Below are positions 1 to 5,544 of a stretch of DNA of 8,577 bases, piece after piece. The stretch is taken from positions 1 to 8,577 of the forward strand of contig CADBTO010000401.1 of the NCBI GenBank assembly GCA_902797565.1. Reading direction: 5' to 3'. This DNA is from an uncultured Lachnospiraceae bacterium (GTDB lineage Bacteria > Bacillota > Clostridia > Lachnospirales > Lachnospiraceae). The notes beneath the pieces are model-generated. The model was given only the letters and a program-made list of their open reading frames with translations. It did not search any database and was not told where the DNA came from. Every line of letters begins with the position of its first letter. Within the stretch, counting starts at the first letter, position 1. Made by a program: the position numbers and the translations under genes.

Positions 1-1
1 G

Positions 2-331
2 GCACCGATCTATGACAATGCAAGTTCACTCTTTCCGGAACTTTCCGAGGAGGGTATGGAGCGGATTGTTGGAAACCGAAAAGAAATCATGAAGCGGACG
101 TTATTGTTTCCGAAGGCAGCATTACTGGTTGGCGGGGAAAAGGGGGGAACGAAGGTAACTTATCTGGCAATGCTGGAAACACGTTTGGAATATATTTTGA
201 AACCGGCATACGAGTTGCTGGTGGCTGGTGGATATGATGCGCAGGCGTATGAGCGGGTTGACAAGGGTATTTCAGTCGATGAAAAAATGTTTGAAACGAT
301 GTATGAGAACCGTATCCGGCAGGGCAGATAA
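2..331 (+). CDS. HipA-like kinase domain protein, C-terminal part (5' truncated)
   Basis: The reading frame is open from the window edge to a TAA at 329-331, giving the last 109 residues of a longer protein. It begins with APIYDNASSLFPELS, which matches the segment near the end of HipA-type serine/threonine kinases (pattern PIYDNGSSLFP) where an Asp lies close to the active site. The rest is a mostly helical tail with no signal peptide or membrane segment. The start codon, the ATP-binding loop and the catalytic Asp lie upstream and are not visible. An internal ATG at 56 is not the start, because the homology continues to the window edge. In the family these kinases act in the cytoplasm, some as toxins of toxin-antitoxin pairs and others as stand-alone CtkA-like proteins. 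Whether an antitoxin gene lies upstream cannot be seen. The assignment rests on a single motif and overall character, so it is moderate. Confidence 0.6.
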   Translation, partial: APIYDNASSLFPELSEEGMERIVGNRKEIMKRTLLFPKAALLVGGEKGGTKVTYLAMLETRLEYILKPAYELLVAGGYDAQAYERVDKGISVDEKMFETMYENRIRQGR

Positions 332-347
332 AAATCCGCCCTGCCGG
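316..347 (+). terminator. Hairpin at the end of the HipA-like gene, probable terminator
   Basis: A perfect 10-bp GC-rich inverted repeat, CCGGCAGGGC (316-325) and GCCCTGCCGG (338-347), encloses a 12-base A-rich loop. The left arm overlaps the last codons and the stop lies in the loop. The downstream tract (TCTGCATTT) is only moderately T-rich, so the hairpin is strong but the tail is weak. It is placed correctly to end the HipA-like transcript before the next operon. Confidence 0.6.
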
Positions 348-396
348 TCTGCATTTCAAACTTGTCAAACCTCTGCAGAAAAAATGCGGGTTTTCC

Positions 397-425
397 TTGC
401 ATATATCCCGGTGATATGCGATACT
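397..425 (+). promoter_or_regulatory. Possible sigma-A-type promoter for the binding-protein operon
   Basis: TTGCAT (397-402) and GATACT (420-425) are separated by 17 bases, with 3/6 and 4/6 matches to the -35 and -10 consensus. This would give a leader of about 85 bases. An imperfect inverted repeat, GCATAT (399-404) and ATATGC (414-419), lies inside the spacer and could be an operator. No better pair was seen between 348 and 510, but the match is only fair. Confidence 0.35.
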
Positions 426-507
426 TTAAGGGAAAACGGTTTTTTTGCATGGGGGGCGCCGCCGGGCGAACTTTGCGCGGCGAGCAGCGTGGATTCCCAT
501 CGTTTTT
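426..507 (+). other. GC-rich leader ahead of the lipoprotein gene
   Basis: This untranslated stretch holds a T7 run (440-446), a G6 run (451-456) and a GC-rich inverted repeat, CGCCGC (457-462) with GCGGCG (477-482). The repeat could form a hairpin in the mRNA leader about 25 bases before the ribosome site. No known riboswitch core was recognised. The reading frame is open in phase with the downstream gene from an ATG at 449-451, but that ATG has no ribosome site and would bury the signal peptide. Confidence 0.3.
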
Positions 508-519
508 AGGAGGTGTCCG

Positions 520-1620
520 ATGCGTGTATGTCTACGTTTCCTGGTCCTGGTACCGATCTTCCTGCTGTTTCTCCTCGCAGCGGGATGCGGAGAGGCAGAT
601 CCGAATGGGGGGCATCCGAAGGAGGAGCATCGGAATGCGGAGCACCGGGAGGAAGAAGTTGCGGCGTTCCTGTCCGATGTTCCGGATAATGCGGAAAAAG
701 AAAGCACGGATCAGGAGGAATATTTTATTGGCTCCGTGAATATGGGGATGAACGGAGAGTGGTTTTCCGAGGTCATGAACGGAATCTGGAACGCCGGCCA
801 GGATCTGGGCGTGCGCGTGAAAATGCTGGATTCCGCGGGCAGCCTGGAAACCGAGCGGGAGAATATCCGCAGCCTGGTCGAAGAGGGCATCGACGCGCTT
901 GTGATTTCACCGCGAGATTCAACCGATTCGATCGAGAACCTGCAGCCGGCAGTGGACGCGAAAATCCCGATCATCACATGGAATACCAGTGTGAATATGG
1001 ATGTCACATCGTTTGTCTGCGTGGATTCGGAAGCACTGGGTGCGGACACAGGGGATTATCTGTGCGAATACATGAAGACCTATGGCTTGACGGATGTCCG
1101 GCTGATCATTATAGACAACCGGAATTATGATGTGGGGATTGCGCGCTGCGAAGGGTTCCGGCAATCCATCAAGGGGATGGTGGACCAGAAGAAAATCCAG
1201 GTCGTTGCAGAGGCGGATGCGGAAACCTTCGAGGCGGGAGAGGCCTTGATGAAGAAGCTTTTGAAGAAGCATCCGGAGGCGAATGCCGTCTGGGTCTGGA
1301 ACCAGCCGACATTTCTTGGGACGATCGAAGCAATCCGGGAAGCAGAGAGGGATGACATGCTGATTTTGGGCACGGATATGAGTATGGAGCTGGCGGCAGA
1401 TATGCTGGGGGATGATATCAACCTTCTTGCAGTGACAACGCAGATGCCGTATAACATGGGATACAAGGCGGTGGTGACTGCTGTCCGGGCGCTTCGGGGC
1501 GAGGATGTTGACCCCGCGGTGTTTATCCCGCTTGCCACATACAAGAAAGAGGACGCGGCGATGCTCCATCGATATCTGGAAGCGCATCTGGATCTCGTGG
1601 AATGGAAAGGGGGGCAGTGA
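520..1620 (+). CDS. Lipoprotein periplasmic binding protein, sugar-binding type (Peripla_BP_4)
   Basis: This 366-residue protein starts at the ATG at 520, which has AGGAGGT at 508-514. It has a lipoprotein signal: a short basic start, a hydrophobic stretch at residues 5-21 and a lipobox AAGC with the lipidated Cys at 23. An acidic, His-rich, low-complexity tether (about 24-66) follows, then one periplasmic-binding fold typical of RbsB-like sugar binders. Visible family segments are IGSVNMGMNGEWFSEVMNGI near 70, GIDALVISPRDS near 123-134, IPIITWNT near 149-156, LIIIDN near 195-200 and ILGTD near 282-286. It should sit on the outer face of the membrane. No ABC transporter genes adjoin it. The next gene starts two bases after its stop and encodes a membrane receptor-like protein, so a role in ligand sensing rather than import is inferred. 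The ligand is unknown; the family mostly binds sugars, and also compounds such as autoinducer-2. Confidence 0.85.
   Translation: MRVCLRFLVLVPIFLLFLLAAGCGEADPNGGHPKEEHRNAEHREEEVAAFLSDVPDNAEKESTDQEEYFIGSVNMGMNGEWFSEVMNGIWNAGQDLGVRVKMLDSAGSLETERENIRSLVEEGIDALVISPRDSTDSIENLQPAVDAKIPIITWNTSVNMDVTSFVCVDSEALGADTGDYLCEYMKTYGLTDVRLIIIDNRNYDVGIARCEGFRQSIKGMVDQKKIQVVAEADAETFEAGEALMKKLLKKHPEANAVWVWNQPTFLGTIEAIREAERDDMLILGTDMSMELAADMLGDDINLLAVTTQMPYNMGYKAVVTAVRALRGEDVDPAVFIPLATYKKEDAAMLHRYLEAHLDLVEWKGGQ
1608..1614 (+). promoter_or_regulatory. Ribosome binding site deciding the receptor start
   Basis: AGGGGGG lies eight bases before the ATG at 1623, inside the last codons of the lipoprotein gene. The in-frame ATG at 1602 has no comparable site, so 1623 is preferred. 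Confidence 0.6.
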
Positions 1621-1622
1621 GC

Positions 1623-2327
1623 ATGGCGGATATTCGGGTTGGACAGCGACTGGTGCTGGGGATGATGGTGATCATTACCTTACTGGTACTGCCGATCATC
1701 TGGATCATTTGCGAGGCGCTGGGCTATCAGTCCCGTTATAATGATACGCTGGGAAACCTGAGGGATATCAGCTACATTGTCCAGGAATCGGAGATACAAG
1801 GATACCGCATCATGGATTACTGCACGATGAACAAGGAGATTGCTTCTTCCGGAGAAACGGAGATCGTCATCGAAATGCTGGATTGCGTGAAGCGGATCCG
1901 GAAGAATATTGGAAGCGGTACGCGGTACAAGGAGAACCTTGCAAGGCTGCAGATTGTGGAAAACCTGCTTATGAACTATGCGCAGGATTACAAAGTGGGC
2001 GTGGGGAAATGCGGGAAGGCATTTTCACTTGCCGGGGATATGGAGTTTTATTCGATGACGGACACTTCGGCGTATATTGTCAAAAACTGCAATATGCTGC
2101 TGAGTCTGGAAATGAACCGCAGTGAGGATCTGAAAAATGAGATTTCAACGGACTTCCGCAGGATGCTTGTGACGGTGGCCGTGCTGGTTGCGGCAGATAT
2201 TGCGCTGATGGTGTTTTTGGCGCAGCGCTTGTCTAACCGGATCACGGATCCTTTGAATCTTCTGATGGCGCACATTGCGGAGATTTCCGAGTCCGGACTG
2301 CTCCGTGGCGAGGAGGTGCAGGAATGA
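1623..2327 (+). CDS. Two-pass membrane receptor-like protein with helical outer domain and partial HAMP
   Basis: This protein has 234 residues from the ATG at 1623. Membrane segments are seen at about 10-32 and 180-200. Between them lies an extracytoplasmic region of roughly 145 residues that appears almost wholly helical. It resembles the four-helix-bundle sensor domains of chemoreceptors and kinases such as TorS, and contains four cysteines (67, 88, 130, 156). After the second membrane segment, QRLSNRITDPLNLLMAHIAE (201-220) matches the first helix of a HAMP domain, including its conserved Pro (210). The protein stops at 234, before the second HAMP helix, and carries no kinase, phosphatase or methyl-accepting domain. 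It follows the lipoprotein gene by two bases and overlaps the phosphatase gene by four (ATGA), which implies coupled translation. The inferred role is to receive the ligand-loaded lipoprotein outside and pass a conformational signal to the phosphatase. Membrane topology is clear; the function is inference. Confidence 0.75.
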   Translation: MADIRVGQRLVLGMMVIITLLVLPIIWIICEALGYQSRYNDTLGNLRDISYIVQESEIQGYRIMDYCTMNKEIASSGETEIVIEMLDCVKRIRKNIGSGTRYKENLARLQIVENLLMNYAQDYKVGVGKCGKAFSLAGDMEFYSMTDTSAYIVKNCNMLLSLEMNRSEDLKNEISTDFRRMLVTVAVLVAADIALMVFLAQRLSNRITDPLNLLMAHIAEISESGLLRGEEVQE

Positions 2328-3331
2328 TCAATGAAGTAATACTATTCCTGCTTGCTACGGCAGCGTTCCTGGTGGTAATGTTTTTCATTACGATCCTTGT
2401 CTACCGAAGTGTCGCAGGGTGGAGCGGCCAGATGGAGGAACGCCGGGCTGAATATGCGAAACGTTACCGGGAAACGGAATTTGGCGGCGATGAGATAGGT
2501 ACGCTGGTGAAAAGCTTTGACAGTATGGAGTCTGCCCTGACGCGGGAGATGGCGCGGGTTGCCCGGATGACGGCAGAGCGTGAGAAAGTCCAGGCAGAGC
2601 TTGATGTCGCCACACGGATCCAGCGGGATATGATACCGGACAACTTTTCGGAGATTGACTGCTGTGATATTTATGGCAGCATGACACCTGCAAAGGAAGT
2701 GGGCGGGGATTTCTATGATTTTTTTATGCTGGATGATACGCGGCTGTGCCTTGTCATGGCGGACGTCAGCGGGAAAGGCGTGCCGGGAGCGCTGTTTATG
2801 ACGATCGCGAAAGTCCTGATCCGGCAGCGGGCACTTTCGGGCGGAAAGCCATCGGAAATCCTTTCAGATGTGAACACGATGCTTTGTGCGGATAATCGTG
2901 AGATGCTGTTTGTGACAGTCTGGCTTGGAATTGTGGATACGAAAAGCGGGACGCTGTGTTATTGCAATGCAGGGCATGAGTATCCGGTTATTCTGCATCA
3001 CGGGACATGCAGCCTGAAAAAAGAAGCGGCGAATGATCCGCCGCTTGCGCTGGCGGATGGACTTCCATTTGAGGACAAGGAGCTGCAGCTTGCGGAAGGG
3101 GACGGGCTGTTCGTCTATACGGATGGTGTTCCGGAAGCAAAAAATGAAGCCAACGAACGATACGGGCTCGATCAGATGCTCCGTGTCCTGGAGGAAAAGG
3201 AAGCGGTGTGCGCCCCCTGTCAGGAAACGGTTTTGGCCCTTTCTGCGGACCTGGATGCCTTTGTCCGGCAGAAAGAGCCGTTTGATGATGTGACCATGCT
3301 GATGATCCGCATGCGTCCCTCACCCGCGTAG
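2324..3331 (+). CDS. Membrane-anchored PP2C-type phosphatase (SpoIIE/RsbU family)
   Basis: This protein has 335 residues; its ATG lies in an ATGA overlap with the receptor gene and has AGGAGGT at 2311-2317. Residues 5-27 form one membrane segment. A HAMP-like stretch follows, whose second helix is clear (GGDEIGTLVKSFDSM, 54-68), then a coiled linker ending in LDVATRIQRDMIP (93-105), the switch helix usual in RsbU-type enzymes. The catalytic domain (about 110-330) shows the metal-binding motifs VGGDFYD (126-132), ADVSGKG (146-152), YTDGV (265-269) and DDVTML (321-326), so the Asp set looks complete. The family removes phosphate from a Ser/Thr on STAS anti-sigma-antagonists in an Mn- or Mg-dependent reaction at the inner membrane face. 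The convergent STAS gene (3381-3680) is the obvious candidate substrate, which is inferred from proximity. The family assignment is secure. Confidence 0.93.
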   Translation: MINEVILFLLATAAFLVVMFFITILVYRSVAGWSGQMEERRAEYAKRYRETEFGGDEIGTLVKSFDSMESALTREMARVARMTAEREKVQAELDVATRIQRDMIPDNFSEIDCCDIYGSMTPAKEVGGDFYDFFMLDDTRLCLVMADVSGKGVPGALFMTIAKVLIRQRALSGGKPSEILSDVNTMLCADNREMLFVTVWLGIVDTKSGTLCYCNAGHEYPVILHHGTCSLKKEAANDPPLALADGLPFEDKELQLAEGDGLFVYTDGVPEAKNEANERYGLDQMLRVLEEKEAVCAPCQETVLALSADLDAFVRQKEPFDDVTMLMIRMRPSPA

Positions 3332-3358
3332 ATATGGCCACAGATATATGGTCATATC
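3331..3358. repeat. Inverted repeat between the convergent operons
   Basis: GATATGGCCA (3331-3340) and TGGTCATATC (3349-3358) pair over 10 bp with one mismatch (a G-U wobble if transcribed rightward) around an 8-base loop. It starts on the last base of the phosphatase stop codon. Neither strand has a T-run after it, so it is not a canonical terminator. It could help 3'-end processing or act as a weak bidirectional stop. Confidence 0.4.
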
Positions 3359-3380
3359 CATAGAAAACGCCGGGCATGTT

Positions 3381-3680
3381 TTATTCGATGGGGAGAAGCT
3401 TGACGAATCCTGTGACGGAAAAGATGTCCTGGACATCTTCCGTCACATTTTTTATCACCATCCGGATTCCGTTTGCGATGGTTTTCTTGCGGAGCATCAG
3501 GAAGATGCGCAGTCCCGCGGAGGAAATATAATCCAGTTCTCCCATATCAATGACCATATTTGCGGCTTTTCCCATGGCAGCATCCAGGGCCGCTTCGCAT
3601 TCACTGACATTTGTGCCGTCAATTTCTCCGATGATGGACACGGTGATGGTATCTCCATTGATTTGTTCCCGAATTTCCAT
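3381..3680 (-). CDS. STAS-domain anti-sigma-factor antagonist (RsbV/SpoIIAA type)
   Basis: This 99-residue protein consists of one STAS domain, the normal size for the family. A beta-rich start (TITVSIIGEIDGTN, 11-24) leads to VIDMGELDYISSAGLRIFL (43-61). The Ser-53/Ser-54 pair there sits at the site phosphorylated in RsbV and SpoIIAA. It lacks membrane segments and should be cytoplasmic. Its ATG at 3680 is read from AAGGGG (at 3692-3697 on the complement), which overlaps the end of the ATPase gene; the two genes are five bases apart, so they are co-transcribed. In the family, the unphosphorylated form binds an RsbW-type partner and the phosphorylated form does not. The ATPase next to it should be the kinase and the convergent PP2C the phosphatase (inference). 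Unusually, its last third contains a strong terminator of the opposite strand. Confidence 0.92.
   Translation of the reverse strand: MEIREQINGDTITVSIIGEIDGTNVSECEAALDAAMGKAANMVIDMGELDYISSAGLRIFLMLRKKTIANGIRMVIKNVTEDVQDIFSVTGFVKLLPIE
3411..3453 (+). terminator. Intrinsic terminator of the phosphatase operon, inside the STAS gene
   Basis: TGTGACGGA (3411-3419) pairs with TCCGTCACA (3439-3447), and AGATGTCC (3422-3429) pairs with GGACATCT (3431-3438). The only flaws are a two-base bulge (3420-3421) and a very tight turn at 3430, so the last pairs will open into a loop. A T6 run (3448-3453) follows directly on the + strand. This is the full form of a rho-independent terminator, about 80 bases past the phosphatase stop, yet it lies in the coding sequence of the convergent STAS gene. 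Confidence 0.85.
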
Positions 3681-3685
3681 GATCT

Positions 3686-4147
3686 TTATACCCCTTCTAT
3701 TTTCTTTTCCATAACGAGAATATTGTGTCCGTCCCTGTATGAATAGGAGACACCGTCCATGACTTCTTTCACCAGATAAATGCCGAGCCCGCCGACTTGG
3801 CGCTCTTCCAGTGGTGCATCTACATCCGGGTCTTCTTTTTCAAGCGGGTTGAATGGCTTTCCGGTGTCTGCAAATGTCAGTACAGCCCGCGTGTTGTTTG
3901 ACTCAGGATCCCCCAGGATATCCAGCGTGATATCAACATTGCCTGTGGTTGGGTTGTATGCATGGCTGGAGATGTTCAGAAAAATCTCCTCTGTGCAAAG
4001 CTTGCATTGGCGGATCGTCTTTTTTTCGCAGCCGATCGCTTCCAGCTTCGCCGTCACCAAATCGAAAACCTGGCGCAGGTTTTCAGATTTTGCTTCGATG
4101 GAAAATTCCAGGTGTTCGATCACCGGTTCCGCTATGTGTTCTGTCAT
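3686..4147 (-). CDS. RsbW-type ATP-binding protein (anti-sigma factor / serine kinase family)
   Basis: This 153-residue protein is one GHKL ATPase domain of the HATPase_c_2 type, the usual size for RsbW and SpoIIAB. The N box is CTEEIFLNISSHAY (51-64), with Glu-54 and Asn-58 matching the catalytic Glu and Mg-binding Asn of SpoIIAB. The G1 box is DTGKPFNP (94-101) and the G2 box is GGLGIYLVKEVMD (119-131). There is no signal peptide or membrane segment. The start at 4147 is chosen because GGAGGA lies just ahead of it; the reading frame is open much further upstream but runs antisense-free into the cyclase gene in another frame. The gene sits 22 bases after the cyclase and five before STAS. In the family it phosphorylates its STAS partner and holds a sigma factor or another target. 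No sigma factor is seen here, so its target is open; the cyclase is one candidate. Confidence 0.9.
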   Translation of the reverse strand: MTEHIAEPVIEHLEFSIEAKSENLRQVFDLVTAKLEAIGCEKKTIRQCKLCTEEIFLNISSHAYNPTTGNVDITLDILGDPESNNTRAVLTFADTGKPFNPLEKEDPDVDAPLEERQVGGLGIYLVKEVMDGVSYSYRDGHNILVMEKKIEGV

Positions 4148-4151
4148 ATGT

Positions 4152-4157
4152 TCCTCC
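4152..4157 (-). promoter_or_regulatory. Ribosome binding site deciding the ATPase start
   Basis: GGAGGA on the complement lies four bases before the ATG at 4147. The in-frame ATG at 4159 overlaps this site and has only a weak purine stretch of its own, so 4147 is preferred. Confidence 0.6.
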
Positions 4158-4169
4158 ATTTCTCGGCGA

Positions 4170-5369
4170 TTATCGTTCCGGAAGGCCGTAGCGTTCCTTG
4201 ATTTCCCGTTTATTCTGGTACATCCGCTCATCCGCCAGAGCCATGAGCGCATCGTAGTCATAGGGCTTCTGGGCGTATGCAAGCCCGCAGGCAATTGTGA
4301 TCCGGTCTTCGGTGATGGAACGGTTGATATCTTCCAGCGCCGATTCCCATTGCTGGCGCAGGAGGTTTGCTTCTTTTTCCGAGAGATCCAGGCCGACCAC
4401 CAGGAATTCGTCCCCACCCATACGGAAGCCGTGTACGTTTTCACCGGTGATTTGCATAATGCTCTGGGAGGCGCGCAGGATCAGCTGGTCCCCTGCCTCG
4501 TGTCCCAGTGTATCATTGACCTGCTTCAGGTTGTTGACATCGAAATAAAAAATCGCGAGGGACTCCGGGTTACAGAAATCACTTTCACGCATGGACAGGT
4601 ATTTCGCTTTGTTGAAGAGGCCGGTCAGCCCGTCATGCTCGCTTTCGTAGACAATGTGCTCACGGAGCAGCCCGTTTTCGATATAGAGGCGGACCACGTT
4701 GTACACAGAAGCATCCCGGAAATATTCTTCATTGAACATTGCACCACGCCGCAGGAATAATGCGTAGCTTTGGCCGGGTGCGTGTTCTGCCAGAAAACAG
4801 TAATAGCCGTCCAGGAAGTCGAAACGCTTCATATGAAACAGCTTCTGCACTTCGTCAGAAAGCGGAATCCGGTGTCTGGTCAGCCGTTTCCCATAACTGC
4901 TTTTGTAGGCAAAATCCATTCCTTCAGTTTTTACGTATAGTTCCGCATCTGCCACGTTGCAGAATTCCGCCAGTTCCGGCAGGAAACTGTCGTATGCCTG
5001 GGAGATTTTCGCCAGGATATTCTTCTGGAAATCACTCATGTCGGAAATCCGCTTCGAATAGTCGGAGATATCCTGGAATAACGAGGCGTAGTCGCTGATA
5101 TCCGTCAAAAGATGGCACTGGTATATCTCGGCTCCGATTTTCACCGAACCGGTTTCTGCACGATAATACTTCATGCTTTCGAAATCCGTAAACTCCCAGG
5201 TCTTGCGGTCGTCCACCGGGGGGCGTTTCCGTTTCCAGGACCGCATCCCTTTTTCAGAAAAGATCAGGCGTGGATCCTGGTAGAGGACGTTCCCTTCGGC
5301 ATCATTGACGATGACGCCGCCCACCCGATCCTTGACAAATTCACGGATCGCCTCATCAACTTTACTCAT
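4170..5369 (-). CDS. Soluble diguanylate cyclase with PAS-like and GAF-like sensor regions
   Basis: This protein has 399 residues and no membrane segment. Residues 12-93 look like a short PAS domain, opening with VGGVIVNDAEGNVLY and closing with HLLTDISDY. A short helical linker rich in ISDY-like steps (90-120) follows, then a GAF-like region (about 120-235). Residues 240-395 form a GGDEF domain with HDGLTGLFNKAKY (245-257), the metal-binding Asp-277 in YFDVNN, and an intact GGDEF at 318-322. It should therefore make c-di-GMP from two GTP in the cytoplasm. The product-inhibition site (RxxD just before GGDEF) is absent: Gly and Val take the key places. The start at 5369 has AAGGAG seven bases ahead. 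It is the first gene of an operon with the RsbW-type and STAS genes, which suggests that partner switching and c-di-GMP synthesis are linked. The catalytic call is firm; the sensor domains are fold guesses. Confidence 0.9.
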   Translation of the reverse strand: MSKVDEAIREFVKDRVGGVIVNDAEGNVLYQDPRLIFSEKGMRSWKRKRPPVDDRKTWEFTDFESMKYYRAETGSVKIGAEIYQCHLLTDISDYASLFQDISDYSKRISDMSDFQKNILAKISQAYDSFLPELAEFCNVADAELYVKTEGMDFAYKSSYGKRLTRHRIPLSDEVQKLFHMKRFDFLDGYYCFLAEHAPGQSYALFLRRGAMFNEEYFRDASVYNVVRLYIENGLLREHIVYESEHDGLTGLFNKAKYLSMRESDFCNPESLAIFYFDVNNLKQVNDTLGHEAGDQLILRASQSIMQITGENVHGFRMGGDEFLVVGLDLSEKEANLLRQQWESALEDINRSITEDRITIACGLAYAQKPYDYDALMALADERMYQNKREIKERYGLPER

Positions 5370-5433
5370 TTGGTTTCTCCTTAATAATTTTTAGGCAAAA
5401 AGGACTTAATTGTAAAATATTTTTGATATTTCT

Positions 5434-5462
5434 AATATATTCCTTGAAACAGCGTTTGTCAA
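5434..5462 (-). promoter_or_regulatory. Near-consensus sigma-A promoter of the cyclase/partner-switch operon
   Basis: Read on the complement, TTGACA (5462-5457) is a perfect -35, and TATATT (5439-5434) follows after exactly 17 bases as a 5/6 -10. Transcription should start near 5427, giving a leader of about 55 bases. A perfect palindrome, AAAATATTTT (5414-5423), lies just downstream of the expected start and could be an operator, although the region is AT-rich. With such a strong promoter, the operon is probably expressed at a steady level. Confidence 0.8.
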
Positions 5463-5481
5463 ATGGATTTGGTGTTTTTTC

Positions 5482-5510
5482 TTGCGGCTCGGAAAAAAAT
5501 CTGCTAGAGT
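5482..5510 (+). promoter_or_regulatory. Probable sigma-A promoter of pyk
   Basis: TTGCGG (5482-5487) and TAGAGT (5505-5510) are 17 bases apart. A TG at 5502-5503 one base before the -10 makes it an extended -10 promoter, which can tolerate the weak -35. It is back to back with the cyclase promoter, with the two -35 boxes 19 bases apart. The leader would be about 28 bases. Confidence 0.55.
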
Positions 5511-5544
5511 ATTAGGAAACAGTCGTTTTGCGAAAGGAGTATGT

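Noticed and set aside
355..425. c-di-GMP (GEMM) riboswitch upstream of the lipoprotein operon
   Set aside because: A CAAACC string is present, but the GACGCAAAGCC-type core and the second conserved stem are missing.
445..519. N-terminal extension of the lipoprotein gene to an upstream start
   Set aside because: The 25 extra codons are Arg-rich, lack a ribosome site and would bury the lipoprotein signal; the ATG at 520 has AGGAGGT and a proper signal peptide.
2300..2345. Receptor and phosphatase as one gene broken by a frameshift
   Set aside because: The phosphatase has its own strong ribosome site, an ATGA overlap and a membrane segment at its start; joining the two would place a membrane segment inside a HAMP domain.
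4148..4444. Extension of the ATPase reading frame into the cyclase gene
   Set aside because: The extra residues are Ser/Arg/Trp-rich noise antiparallel in phase to cyclase codons; RsbW-type proteins normally begin where the 4147 start does, and it has GGAGGA.
3780..4760. Long + strand open frame (326 codons)
   Set aside because: It is the complement of the ATPase and cyclase genes, whose catalytic motifs are intact; its product has no recognisable domain.
5482..5544. Upstream ATG for pyk
   Set aside because: It lies in the promoter region and lacks a ribosome site; the homology begins right after the ATG at 5545, which has AAAGGAG.
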